Assembly: GCA_002304925.1 (NCBI GenBank)
Contig: DBPT01000010.1
Span: 62,001-126,000 of the forward strand
Source of the DNA: Prolixibacteraceae bacterium UBA1413
GTDB lineage: Bacteria; Bacteroidota; Bacteroidia; Bacteroidales; Prolixibacteraceae
Direction of reading: 5' to 3'
DNA: 64,000 bases
The first letter of the stretch is position 1, and each line of letters begins with the position of its first letter. The position numbers and the translations under genes are program-made. The notes under the pieces were generated by a model. That model had not been told where the DNA came from and searched no databases. It saw only the letters and a list, made by a program, of their open reading frames with translations. Shown here one piece after another: positions 51,816-61,440 of the stretch.

Positions 51816-52499
51816 TTATTCGAGGTATTTCACGGCTTCTTCAATTTCAACAGCCAGAGAGATTGCCGTGGGATGACCCGATGCCCTCAATTCCTTCACG
51901 AGGTCAACGACCATATTCCGGAGGTAGGGAGAGCGGTTGGCCAGGAGAAGCAGGGTGCGGGCAATGACTTCAGACAAGGCCCCATCGCGGGCAAGAGGGA
52001 TGATCTCTTCCAGAAAAGGATCGAAGATTTCATCAGGCGATTTATTATCTGTCAAGGCCAATCTTCCTCCCAGATGAATGGCCGAAAAGCGGACCCAGTG
52101 TTTTTTGCCCCGGCACCACTCAAGCATTTTTACGTAGGCAAACGGGGTGCGGCACCAGAGATTGGCTGAAGCCTGTTCCGCGATTTCACTGTTTTCCATG
52201 CTTCTGGTCCAGAAATCCATCTGTTGTTCGGTCACCAGGGCCGCATCATCGACAAGAGTGGCCAGGATCATGGTTTCACGCCATTGCCGGTTCCAGAGCT
52301 TAAAGGAGAGGATATGCGAAGGAGCAACGTCAGCGGCCATCTCCCTGAGACTGGTCAGTGGTACCCCCCAATTCATCTTGTAGAGGATCCCGTGCTGTTT
52401 CATCCGTTCAGCCACTTCCCAACTCCTGTGTTTTTCAATTGCTCGCAGAAGATGTCTGAAAAGTATCTCCGATTCCCGGTCGTCCAACCAAATATCCAT
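51816..52499 (-). CDS. DNA alkylation repair protein (AlkD-like)
   Basis: The 227-aa protein is all helical with HEAT-like repeats, as in AlkD, a glycosylase that removes N3- and N7-alkylated bases. The central segment MDFWTRSMENSEIAEQASANLW and the following WCRTPFAYVKMLEWCRGKKHW have the family's Trp/Asp/Arg pattern. I did not locate all catalytic residues with certainty. No operon partner is adjacent. It is divergent from the flippase gene across 130 nt. Confidence 0.85.
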   Translation of the reverse strand: MDIWLDDRESEILFRHLLRAIEKHRSWEVAERMKQHGILYKMNWGVPLTSLREMAADVAPSHILSFKLWNRQWRETMILATLVDDAALVTEQQMDFWTRSMENSEIAEQASANLWCRTPFAYVKMLEWCRGKKHWVRFSAIHLGGRLALTDNKSPDEIFDPFLEEIIPLARDGALSEVIARTLLLLANRSPYLRNMVVDLVKELRASGHPTAISLAVEIEEAVKYLE

Positions 52500-52629
52500 A
52501 CAAGCACAGCTATTTCCGGCAAAGATAACAATCCTCCCGTTCGTTTCCCCGGGAGTAGTGAAAGCAATGCAGGGCCGGGTGGTACTATTGCCAACATTTA
52601 TTATTTTTACCCTCTATTCCCGATAAAGA

Positions 52630-53964
52630 ATGGCCAGATTTCAGAAACTCTTCCAGGAACTCACCGGTTCCGAATTTTACCGGAATATCGCCGGTCTTTT
52701 CACGGGAGTTTTTGCGGCACGCCTGATCCCGGCCCTCTTTGCCCTGGCCATTGCCCGGCTCTACCTGCCGGAAAATTTCGGTGATTTCGTCCTTTTCCTG
52801 AGCATCGCCTCCCTGTTTTCCATCCTGGTGAACGGAGGATATGAAAGTGCCCTCCTCCTGGCCGGAACCCCGGACGAAAAAAAAGGGATCATCAGACTGG
52901 CTTCCAAAACCAACCTCTTCGTCAATCTCCCTGTACTGCTGCTGATAATCATAGTTCTGTCAATCCTGGGAAGCAGGGTAGAAAATCCATGGCTCTGGCT
53001 CCTGATTCCCTTCTATGCCTTTTTCTTCGGCGCCCTTCAGGTGATCCGCAATTTGTTCATCAGCAACAAGGAATTCCGGAAACTGGCGCTTTTGGAGATC
53101 TACCGGGCCATAGCCACCGGGGTACTGCAAACCCTTTTGTTCTTCCTCCCCGGAACCGGCCTTTTCGTGGGGGTGACCCTTGCCCAGGTCATCACCCTGG
53201 CAATTTGCTGGAAAGAGCTGCCGGAAAATCCTCGCCTGGCAGCTTACTCTTCCGGAGAGAAGGAACTGGCGCTCCGCTACCGGAACTTCCCCCTTTACAA
53301 CGTACCTGCGGAATTCTTCAACTACCTCAGCAACCAGCTTCCGGTTTTCATGATCAAACCCTTCTTCGGCCAGTTTCTCCTGGGGATGTACTCCTTTTCA
53401 CACCGCTATCTCAACATTCCGGTGCAACTTACCAGCATCTCCATAGGAAGCGTTTATATTCAGAAAGCAAGGTCATTGCACCGGGAGCCCGGCGAATTGG
53501 CAGCAATTACCTGGTCCCTCTTTAAAAAGCAGGTGTGGACGGCCATCCTTCCCTTTACAATCCTTGCACTCCGGGGAAAAGAAATCTTCGGATTTCTCTT
53601 CGGAACCAACTGGGAATTTTCAGGTTCCCTGGCCAGGATCCTGGCGCCATGGCTTTTCATGGTTTTCATAAGTTCGCCGCTTTCTACCATCCTCATCGCA
53701 AAGGAAAAACAGAAAATCTCCATGATCTTCAACATCCTGTTGCTGGTCACCCGTGCGGCAGCCCTGGCTGTAGGTGGCATTCTCCTGAAAGAGATCACCC
53801 TTACGGTCGGACTGTACAGTTTCACCGGATTCCTCTTTTTTACCATTTTGGGAATTTATTCGCTTTACCTGGCCGGTGTTGACCTGCTGAAAGCCGCACT
53901 TTTCCTGGTAAAAGTCATCCTGATATGTGTCATTCCCCTGGTTCTCATAAACATGATGCTTTGA
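52630..53964 (+). CDS. Oligosaccharide flippase (Wzx-like, MOP superfamily)
   Basis: The 444-aa protein is very hydrophobic with about 12 predicted helices and the MOP-type N-terminus (RNIAGLFTGVFAARLIPALF). It probably flips lipid-linked oligosaccharide units across the inner membrane for a surface polysaccharide. The next gene, an asparagine-synthase-like protein, overlaps its end by 4 or 40 nt, so the two are coupled. The glycan genes at 59-64 kb may belong to the same pathway. Confidence 0.9.
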   Translation: MARFQKLFQELTGSEFYRNIAGLFTGVFAARLIPALFALAIARLYLPENFGDFVLFLSIASLFSILVNGGYESALLLAGTPDEKKGIIRLASKTNLFVNLPVLLLIIIVLSILGSRVENPWLWLLIPFYAFFFGALQVIRNLFISNKEFRKLALLEIYRAIATGVLQTLLFFLPGTGLFVGVTLAQVITLAICWKELPENPRLAAYSSGEKELALRYRNFPLYNVPAEFFNYLSNQLPVFMIKPFFGQFLLGMYSFSHRYLNIPVQLTSISIGSVYIQKARSLHREPGELAAITWSLFKKQVWTAILPFTILALRGKEIFGFLFGTNWEFSGSLARILAPWLFMVFISSPLSTILIAKEKQKISMIFNILLLVTRAAALAVGGILLKEITLTVGLYSFTGFLFFTILGIYSLYLAGVDLLKAALFLVKVILICVIPLVLINMML

Positions 53965-55550
53965 AAACGAATGTCAAAACGGTAAAATTCCCCTGGTCGG
54001 TCAGGAAAGAGGTTCGTGTAACCGGCTATCTGTGGAGCGAAGACCGGATGGTGGGGGGAGCGGATCTTGCCGGCTTCATCGGGAACCAGACAGCGTGCTA
54101 TGAACGCTTCAGCGAATGGTTCGGAAAACAAAACGGTCAGTTTTCAGCCATTGTGGAACAAAACGGGGAAATCTGGCTCGGATGCAGCCATACCTGGAGT
54201 TATCCGCTTTTTTATCTTCAGAAAGGGGATGTCCTGGCTGTCACTGACGATCCGGAGCACCTTTTACCCGCTATTGACAAGCCTGTTGCGGACCGGGAAA
54301 CCCGAAACTATTTTCTGAATTTCGGGGTCACCCCGGCAGGATACACCATCGTACCGGATTTGATGCAGGTGAGGCCGGGAGAAACCGTTCTGCTGAAAGG
54401 AGGCTCCTCCCAGCATACCCTTTCCCCGATCCATACGTTTTCAGGCACCAGGAACGGGACATCTGAAGAACTGGCCCGCCTGATCAGGGAGGAATTCGGC
54501 AAATATGCCGGTTTTCTGAAAGACAAAGAGATTCTGCTACCCCTGACCCGGGGCTACGACTCCCGACTGCTAGCCTGCCTGTTAAAAGAATTCGGCTTAA
54601 CGAAGGTGACCTGCGCCACCTGGGGCCGCCCTGCCAACAGGGAAAGCCCGACAGCCCACAGGGTGGCGGAAACTCTGGGATTTCCGCATATTTTCATTCC
54701 CTACTCCACGGATACCTTTCACCGCGATGCAAAGGAGGAGATGTTCGACGATTACATCGGTTATGCCGGTCATTATTCCTCCATGCCTTTCCTCCAGGAC
54801 TATTTCGCCATCAGGCACCTTCTCCGGGAGGGGGTTATCCATGCAGGGACGGCAGTTCTGCCAGGACATCCGGGGGATTTCATCCGGGGTGCCCACCTCT
54901 TCCCTTCCCTCCCCGGCAAGGATGACATCTCCCTGGCAAATGCTATCATCTCGGCATTCGGAAATTCTTACCCCGCAACACACAGGGAACGGGACCTGCT
55001 ACGGAAAACCATCACTCGGGAATTCCCGGAAAAAAATACCGCTAAAACAGCCCTGCAGAAATTTGACCTCTGGGATTATGAAGAACGACAATGCAAACTG
55101 ATCGGAAACTCATCACTGGTGTACGACTTTTTTAAGATCAGTCACCTATCACCCCTTTTTGACAAAAATATTATGGGCCGCTTTTTGCAACTCCCGTTTG
55201 GGCAGCGGCTGGGATGTTCTCTATACTACGAAACGCTGACTACCCAATTCTTCTCACCCCATGGTTTGGATTTCGATTTGCGGCCGGCATATACAAAACC
55301 CGCCGGAAGGCCGGCTGTCATTGAAACCCTGATCAAACTGGTCCCCCGGTTCCTGAAAAAAATATACTACCCACTCGATGATGATGTTTTTTACCGGGAG
55401 TTCACCGAAGAACTCATGCGTTCCTCTCAAAAGCTGCATTACAGACACCCTCTTAAACCCCATTTTTATAACTGTTATCTGACCCAGTGGTACCTGGCAA
55501 AAGTGGAAAGCAGACTGAAAAACAATCCCGGTGCGGACTTTCATGATTGA
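53925..55550 (+). CDS. Asparagine synthase-like protein lacking the glutaminase Cys
   Basis: From ATG 53925 the protein is 541 aa. An alternative TTG at 53961 would give a 4-nt overlap with the flippase and 529 aa. The middle has an ATP-pyrophosphatase-type loop, LPLTRGYDSRLLACLL, where SGGxDS is expected. No N-terminal Cys2 nucleophile is visible, although the start is uncertain. The N-terminal 160 residues resemble the degenerate glutaminase half of such proteins (TDDPEHLLPA). Related proteins modify glycans or make amides in polysaccharide clusters. Its context with a flippase fits that. Confidence 0.8.
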   Translation: MCHSPGSHKHDALKTNVKTVKFPWSVRKEVRVTGYLWSEDRMVGGADLAGFIGNQTACYERFSEWFGKQNGQFSAIVEQNGEIWLGCSHTWSYPLFYLQKGDVLAVTDDPEHLLPAIDKPVADRETRNYFLNFGVTPAGYTIVPDLMQVRPGETVLLKGGSSQHTLSPIHTFSGTRNGTSEELARLIREEFGKYAGFLKDKEILLPLTRGYDSRLLACLLKEFGLTKVTCATWGRPANRESPTAHRVAETLGFPHIFIPYSTDTFHRDAKEEMFDDYIGYAGHYSSMPFLQDYFAIRHLLREGVIHAGTAVLPGHPGDFIRGAHLFPSLPGKDDISLANAIISAFGNSYPATHRERDLLRKTITREFPEKNTAKTALQKFDLWDYEERQCKLIGNSSLVYDFFKISHLSPLFDKNIMGRFLQLPFGQRLGCSLYYETLTTQFFSPHGLDFDLRPAYTKPAGRPAVIETLIKLVPRFLKKIYYPLDDDVFYREFTEELMRSSQKLHYRHPLKPHFYNCYLTQWYLAKVESRLKNNPGADFHD

Positions 55551-55583
55551 ATTTGTTTTACTTTTGGACAAAAAACCAAGCCC

Positions 55584-56732
55584 ATGGTTAATCTGAAAAG
55601 CCGCACACGGAATATCCTGCTCATCACCGGTGGATTGGTGCTGGTTTTCCTGTTATGGTTTTTTCTCGACATTGTCATTTATATTCTTTTATCGGTCATC
55701 CTCTCCTTTGTCGGCAAACCGCTGATGTGGGCCCTCGGACGGATTAAAATCAGGAATTTCACCATTCCCAGGTCTGTCACCGCCTTCATCTCCCTTATTT
55801 CACTCTGGCTCCTCTTCTTTTTAATTTTGCGTTTCCTGGTTCCTTTACTTGTCAAAGAGTTTGAAACATTTTCACAGATTAATTTTGAACAGATTTTCAG
55901 CTCCCTTCAGGAACCCCTCTCACGTTTCTTCAGCTTTTTCAGCCGGAAACCCGTGGAAATCACCAACAGTACGTTCATTGAACTGATCAGAGAACAACTT
56001 GACAATCAGTTCCGGTTTTCCGACCTGAACAAAACTGTCAGTTTCATTGCCGGCACGGTGGGAGAACTCTTCATCGGCTTCTTCGCCGTCTCCTTCATCA
56101 CCTTCTTTTTCCTGAAAGATTCCACCATGTTCCGCGATGCCATCCTGCTGATGGTCCCCACTGAAATGGAGGAAAAGGTAGGCAAAATTCTGGATACGAT
56201 TTCCTATTTGCTGAGGCGGTATTTCCTGGGCATCGTGCTGGAAATGATTCTCGTAGGAGTTTTATATACCCTTGGATTGACGATTATCGGGATCGAAATC
56301 AACCATGCCGTCGTCATCGGCCTTTTTTGCGGACTTTTCAACATCATCCCCTATGTGGGGCCATGGATTGGTGTGCTGACCGGCTTATCTATCGGTCTGG
56401 CCCTGAATGTAAACATGGATTTCATGAGTCATACCCTGCCCCTGCTGGGATGGATGACTGTTGCCTTCCTGTTGGTGAAAATCCTCGACGACGTCCTGTT
56501 TCAGCCCCTGATATACAGCAAAAGTGTGAAAGCTCATCCCCTGGAAATTTTCCTGGTTATCCTGGCTGCAGGCAGCCTGGGAGGAGTCATCGGAATGGTC
56601 CTGGCCATTCCCGTCTATACGATATTGCGGGTAATCGCCAAGGAATTCTTTGATAACCTGAAGTTTGTGCGTAAAATCACCCAGGACCTTGACAAGATCG
56701 AAAAAAACGACCATCCGTTTATCATCCAATAG
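55584..56732 (+). CDS. AI-2E family transporter (PerM-like)
   Basis: The 382-aa protein has about eight predicted helices in the PerM/AI-2E pattern: two or three at the N-terminus, a long hydrophilic segment (about 90-155) and a C-terminal group with FFLKDSTMFRDAI, the conserved GLFCGLFNIIPYVGPWIG and a PLIYSKSV motif. Proteins of this family export small molecules or sodium; the substrate is not known here. It starts 33 nt after the asparagine-synthase-like gene. A separate promoter was not evident. Confidence 0.9.
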   Translation: MVNLKSRTRNILLITGGLVLVFLLWFFLDIVIYILLSVILSFVGKPLMWALGRIKIRNFTIPRSVTAFISLISLWLLFFLILRFLVPLLVKEFETFSQINFEQIFSSLQEPLSRFFSFFSRKPVEITNSTFIELIREQLDNQFRFSDLNKTVSFIAGTVGELFIGFFAVSFITFFFLKDSTMFRDAILLMVPTEMEEKVGKILDTISYLLRRYFLGIVLEMILVGVLYTLGLTIIGIEINHAVVIGLFCGLFNIIPYVGPWIGVLTGLSIGLALNVNMDFMSHTLPLLGWMTVAFLLVKILDDVLFQPLIYSKSVKAHPLEIFLVILAAGSLGGVIGMVLAIPVYTILRVIAKEFFDNLKFVRKITQDLDKIEKNDHPFIIQ

Positions 56733-56778
56733 TGTAATGCAGACAATTAAATAACGACACATTTTCAAAAACAGATTT

Positions 56779-57714
56779 ATGGATTTTTTTGAAACACACG
56801 GGATCCACAAGGTATTTGGCACCACACATGCCCTTACCGATGTAAGCATCACAGTTCCCGAACAGTCAATTTTCGGTTTACTGGGGCCCAACGGGGCCGG
56901 AAAAACCACGCTGATCAGGATCATTAACCAGATCACGGCACCCGATAAAGGCGACGTATACCTCGCAGGGAAAAAGATCACCCGCGATGACATTTCCAAC
57001 ATCGGCTATTTACCTGAAGAACGGGGATTGTACACCAAAATGAAAATCGGGGAGCAAGTGTTATACCTGGCCAAGCTGAAAGGGATGACGCATCAGGGTG
57101 CGATGAACAACCTGAAATACTGGTTTAAGAAATTTGACATCGTGTCGTGGTGGGATAAGAAGGTGGAAGAACTTTCCAAGGGGATGCAACAAAAGGTACA
57201 GTTTATCACCACCGTCGTTCACAAGCCGAAACTGCTGATCTTTGACGAGCCTTTTTCGGGATTTGACCCCATTAATGCCAATCTGATCAAACAGGAGATC
57301 CTGGAACTCCGGGACAAGGGAGCCACCATTATTTTTTCCACCCATAATATGGGCACCGTTGAAGACCTGTGCGACCACATCGCCCTTATCAACAAATCGA
57401 GGAAGATCCTTGACGGACCGATCAACGAAGTGAAGGAAGATTTCAAATCCAACATTTTCGAGGTTTCTTACAGAGGAGAGTTCGAAAAGGTTGAAAAGAG
57501 CCTTGGCAATTCCTTTCAGGTCCTAGCGCACCAGGAAACGGAGTACGAAAACAGCATCAGGATACAGGAAACGGATGGCCGGGAAAAGAACAGCCTGATC
57601 ACCGCCTTGCTTGGCGCAGCCGAAATCAGATCCTTTAAAGAGGTGATTCCCAGCATGAATGATGTCTTCATTAAAGCAGTAGAAAAGTATAACGCCGAAA
57701 ACAAAATGCCATGA
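56779..57714 (+). CDS. ABC transporter ATP-binding protein (NatA-like)
   Basis: The 311-aa ATPase has Walker A GPNGAGKTT near residue 37, the signature ELSKGMQQK at about 133, and Walker B LLIFDEPFSG at about 152, followed by the usual His switch in STHNMGTVEDL. The C-terminal 80 residues are an extra domain seen in Na+-export NatA-type ATPases. The permease gene downstream overlaps by 4 nt (ATGA). The pair may export ions or a hydrophobic compound. It starts 46 nt after the AI-2E-like gene. Confidence 0.95.
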   Translation: MDFFETHGIHKVFGTTHALTDVSITVPEQSIFGLLGPNGAGKTTLIRIINQITAPDKGDVYLAGKKITRDDISNIGYLPEERGLYTKMKIGEQVLYLAKLKGMTHQGAMNNLKYWFKKFDIVSWWDKKVEELSKGMQQKVQFITTVVHKPKLLIFDEPFSGFDPINANLIKQEILELRDKGATIIFSTHNMGTVEDLCDHIALINKSRKILDGPINEVKEDFKSNIFEVSYRGEFEKVEKSLGNSFQVLAHQETEYENSIRIQETDGREKNSLITALLGAAEIRSFKEVIPSMNDVFIKAVEKYNAENKMP

Positions 57715-59051
57715 ACAAGACCTGGATTATCCTGAAACGTGAATATCTGACAAGGGTAAAGAAAAAATCATTTATCATCACCACCTTGTTGGTGCCGCTT
57801 TTTTTTGCCGCATTGATGGTGGTTCCGATATGGCTTTCGACCCGTGATGACAAACAGGAAAGACGGATTGCCGTTTATGACGAATCGTCACTTTTCCTCG
57901 ACCAACTGGGAGAAGAGGGTTATACGAAATACCATTTTATTCCGCAATCCAAATATGATTCACTGAAAAGAAACCTGGAGAACAGCGAATTTTATGCTGT
58001 TCTGTACATTCCCGCCAACATCTATACGGTAAACAGTGCCGAATTGCTTTCATCACGCCAGCTTCCGCTGGAACTGTCGGAACAGATCGAGCGGAAACTG
58101 AGCCAGATTATCGAAACCGACAAGCGTTCAAAAGTTATTCAGGAAGCCGGAATTCCCGATCTGGAGGATAAGCTGGCTTCAACAAAGACCAGGATTAACA
58201 TAAATACCATGAAAGTGACCGCCACGGGAGAGCAAAAGAAAAGCTCATCGATCGTGGCTTTTATCGCCAGTTATGGCATGGGATTCATCATATACTTCTT
58301 CGTTTTCATGTACGGTTCCATGGTCATGCGCAGTGTGATGGAGGAAAAAAAGAACCGCATTGTCGAAGTGATCATCTCATCGGTAAAACCTTTTCAACTG
58401 ATGACGGGTAAGATAGTGGGCACCGCCCTCGTGGGCCTTACCCAGGTGGCCATCTGGATTGTTTTGGGCATAGCGGCGCTTGGCGTCGTCCAGGGATTCT
58501 TCACTCCTGAAGCTACCCGGGAGATGGGGCAAAGCATCCTGGAATCACAGCAACAGGTGGGCCCCATGACGCCGTCGGTACCGGAACAAAGCCAAATTGC
58601 CGGAATACTCGAAAGCATTGCCAACCTGAATATCCCCTTGCTGATCTTCGGATTTCTCTTTTATTTCCTGGGAGGATATCTGCTTTACAGTTCCCTGATG
58701 GGAGCCATCGGAGCAGCAGTGGATAATGACGAAGATTCTCAGCAACTGGTATTTCCCGTCACTTTCCCGCTGATTCTTTCCATTATGCTGCTCATTGCCA
58801 TCTCCCGGAATCCGGAAGGGGCTGTGGCTTTCTGGGCGTCCATCATCCCCCTTACCTCTCCTGTTTGCATGCTGGCACGACTACCCTTTTCGCCTCCCGC
58901 ATGGGAAATCCTCCTATCCATGGTCCTTCTGGTACTTACAACCATCGGCGCCATCTGGGCCGGCGCCAAGATTTACCGGACCGGTATTCTGATGTACGGG
59001 AAGAAAGTCAACCTGAAGGAACTTATCAAATGGCTCACCTATAGAGGTTGA
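57711..59051 (+). CDS. ABC transporter permease (NatB-like)
   Basis: The 446-aa protein has one N-terminal helix (about 20-45), a large extracytoplasmic domain (to about 175) and five or six C-terminal helices. This is the layout of ABC-2 type exporters such as NatB. The motif YGSMVMRSVMEEKKNRIVEVI lies after the second helix. It is translationally coupled to the ATPase gene. A dispersed repeat follows the stop. Confidence 0.93.
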   Translation: MNKTWIILKREYLTRVKKKSFIITTLLVPLFFAALMVVPIWLSTRDDKQERRIAVYDESSLFLDQLGEEGYTKYHFIPQSKYDSLKRNLENSEFYAVLYIPANIYTVNSAELLSSRQLPLELSEQIERKLSQIIETDKRSKVIQEAGIPDLEDKLASTKTRININTMKVTATGEQKKSSSIVAFIASYGMGFIIYFFVFMYGSMVMRSVMEEKKNRIVEVIISSVKPFQLMTGKIVGTALVGLTQVAIWIVLGIAALGVVQGFFTPEATREMGQSILESQQQVGPMTPSVPEQSQIAGILESIANLNIPLLIFGFLFYFLGGYLLYSSLMGAIGAAVDNDEDSQQLVFPVTFPLILSIMLLIAISRNPEGAVAFWASIIPLTSPVCMLARLPFSPPAWEILLSMVLLVLTTIGAIWAGAKIYRTGILMYGKKVNLKELIKWLTYRG

Positions 59052-59113
59052 GGTTAAGGATGAGGATGAAGATGTTGCCTCCGCTGAAGCTACGGTGTCT
59101 GAAGAAGGTTGTG
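59045..59113. repeat. Dispersed intergenic repeat, copy B
   Basis: The core at 59078-59111 (CCTCCGCTGAAGCTAC, then GGTGTCTGAAGAAGGTTG) differs from copy A (10759-10792) at three of 34 positions. GAGGTTGAGGTTAAGG hexamers precede it. It follows the stop of the ABC permease gene by 26 nt and ends just before the convergent gene's stop. Confidence 0.7.
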
Positions 59114-59114
59114 G

Positions 59115-61430
59115 TCAGCGGTTTTCGCGGCGGACGAAATACCTGCCGTTGAAGATCAGGAAATTCTCGCCTGACTGCCAGACATCAATTTCTGATTCCC
59201 TGATCAGCAGTTCGTCAACGACAAAATGAGCGTTGGGGACCACGCTGTGCATGAGTGAAATCTCCACGATTTCATTGTCAGAAATGGTTTCAAAAGCGGC
59301 TTCCACCAGGGCCCAGTCCCCCTGAAATGCTTTCACGTGTTTGAAGAGCGGCGTGGTTACGCTCTGCAGCACTCTTCCTGTCTCAGGATCCTGCTGCGAC
59401 AGCGTCATCTCGGTACGGAGGGAACCATCGTCCTGGTACCGGTACAGCCAGAAGCCTACAGTAACGGATCTCTTCCCGGGGACCTCTTCCAACGCTCCGG
59501 AAAAAAGCGTCACCTGCTTTCCTGAGGAAAAGGAAAGCGCCCCGCTCCCTCTTAAAGGGTGTCGTGAAGGATGTTCATCATACGTCAGCCACGTGAAAAA
59601 GGCATGCGGATCGGAGACCAAAACTCCATTTCTTGGTGTATGATATTGATTTTCAAACTTTTGAAAGACATTTCTTCGCCAGGTTTCGTGCAAGCTTTTT
59701 ATTTGACCGACGGGGAGGGAGAGCAGGGTAAACTGCCCGGTCGAATCCACCAAGGTGGCTCCCCGCAGGAGCCATCTTTCAGGCGGTGTCGGCTCATAAC
59801 TGTTCAGCCAAAGAACAAGAAACGGCCGCTCATCGGGCAGGTAATCGGTCAGTTCCGCCCGCTGAAGGGGCTCGGTATACAGGGAATAGTTGATATATGT
59901 CTGGGAAATGGAGGTACGGCTCATTTCGACCCCGGTGGTGGGCAAGCCCGTTTTCAGGGAAGCCACCATCACCGCCTCTTTGATCTCAGGGCCGTTTTCC
60001 ACCCATATATTTTCTGATCCCACATGGAAGTAAGGAATGGGCATGATAGCCTGGTAGCCGGAAGGATTAATCCGGTGGACCCACTGGTTCTCAGGCAAAT
60101 CATTGTCACGGTCTTCGAGCAAAACCATCCTGTTATTCAGATGAACTGCTATTCCCCGGGCATTGCTGGCAGCTTCGAAGAGGAGAAGCGCCAGGGCTGC
60201 AAAAGCCAGGGATTTCCACCACCATTTTGCAGGAGTTGTAAATGCCCTGTGAAAAAGCGAGGCAAAAACAACGATGTTGACCATATAATAGAAGATCCAG
60301 GAAAAACGCGCCAGCACCCTGAGTTGCCTGAAGGGGCCCAGATATTCGTAAAGCCGCTCCATTCCCAGGATAAAAGGGATTCCGATGGAGAAGAGCAATG
60401 CAAAGAAGGAAATCCAAAAGATCACATTCACCGGTTTAACTTCCGACACCCTGTGGAAAGTTTCTTTCCGGACGATTCTTCTGATCAGAAAGAAGATTCC
60501 GGTGAGGCAGCCCATCAATGCCACGGTTCCGATGTAGGCATAAGATTCCCAGTTAATGTGTTTAAAAACTGTCAGAAACCGGGACACAAAAGCCCAGGGA
60601 GTTCCTGACGGCAGGAATACGGCTACCGGATGGGCGGTGCTTCCCTGGTAACCAAAAGGGTAACCCGTGCGGTCTATGACGTCATCATTCAGCAGAACCA
60701 GGAGCTGAAGCAACAGGAGCGGCAGGATGAACTGCAGGAAAATGTGAAGCACATCGCGGTACCAGAAAGTCGAAGCTCTCCGGTAATAGACAAACCGGAA
60801 GAGCCAGTATCCCCCGACCAGGAAACCGATGAAGCCAACGTAGTAAAAATGGAGAAATCCCGCCATAAAGGTTGTGACTCCCAGTAAAAGGGAGTATATC
60901 AGCCAGCGGCTCCTGTCGAAGCGGATGATCAGCCAGGCCACCAGGGGAATCCAGAAGACCCAGGAAAGGGAGAAGTGCCCTCCCAACCGGTTCAGCTGGG
61001 GCGAGAGAAAAGCAATTCCTGTGGCTGCAATTGCCGCATACCACCAGGAAACACCGCTTTCCGAAAGAATCAGGAAGATAAAAAGCGCTCCCAGGAGGAT
61101 GGAAAGAAGCATCATCAGGTTCAGGATGCCTGTCGTATGCTCCCTGACTCCCGGAAAACTTTCAGCAATCGCCCGCACCGTATTGACAACCAAAGGCTGG
61201 TTATCGGTAAAGGAGAGTACTTCCCCGAAGGGATAATTCATGGCATTGCTCCGGAGTGCCAGGGAATCATATTTTACATGATAAAGAGCTGTATAATAAG
61301 CCTTCATGCCATCCCCCCCCGTAGAGAACCAGGTGTTACAGGGATCACGGATGACCTTTCCGAAAAACGTCAGAAGAAAGATCAAGGAGAAGCCCAGGCA
61401 CAGGCCCATTCCACCGGGGCGCCATTTCAT
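59115..61430 (-). CDS. Large polytopic membrane protein, GT-C-like
   Basis: I place the start at ATG 61430, which gives 771 aa and avoids overlap with the upstream gene; an ATG at 61469 would overlap it by 29 nt. The first 430 residues hold about 11 hydrophobic helices. The first outer loop has MNYPFGEVLSFTDNQPLVV, a motif seen in GT-C type glycosyltransferase-like proteins. The remaining 340 residues are soluble, with beta-rich segments. It probably acts on lipid-linked sugars outside the inner membrane, but this is inferred. It follows the methyltransferase-glycosyltransferase gene, 10 nt away. Confidence 0.78.
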   Translation of the reverse strand: MKWRPGGMGLCLGFSLIFLLTFFGKVIRDPCNTWFSTGGDGMKAYYTALYHVKYDSLALRSNAMNYPFGEVLSFTDNQPLVVNTVRAIAESFPGVREHTTGILNLMMLLSILLGALFIFLILSESGVSWWYAAIAATGIAFLSPQLNRLGGHFSLSWVFWIPLVAWLIIRFDRSRWLIYSLLLGVTTFMAGFLHFYYVGFIGFLVGGYWLFRFVYYRRASTFWYRDVLHIFLQFILPLLLLQLLVLLNDDVIDRTGYPFGYQGSTAHPVAVFLPSGTPWAFVSRFLTVFKHINWESYAYIGTVALMGCLTGIFFLIRRIVRKETFHRVSEVKPVNVIFWISFFALLFSIGIPFILGMERLYEYLGPFRQLRVLARFSWIFYYMVNIVVFASLFHRAFTTPAKWWWKSLAFAALALLLFEAASNARGIAVHLNNRMVLLEDRDNDLPENQWVHRINPSGYQAIMPIPYFHVGSENIWVENGPEIKEAVMVASLKTGLPTTGVEMSRTSISQTYINYSLYTEPLQRAELTDYLPDERPFLVLWLNSYEPTPPERWLLRGATLVDSTGQFTLLSLPVGQIKSLHETWRRNVFQKFENQYHTPRNGVLVSDPHAFFTWLTYDEHPSRHPLRGSGALSFSSGKQVTLFSGALEEVPGKRSVTVGFWLYRYQDDGSLRTEMTLSQQDPETGRVLQSVTTPLFKHVKAFQGDWALVEAAFETISDNEIVEISLMHSVVPNAHFVVDELLIRESEIDVWQSGENFLIFNGRYFVRRENR

Positions 61431-61440
61431 ATTCAACCGG

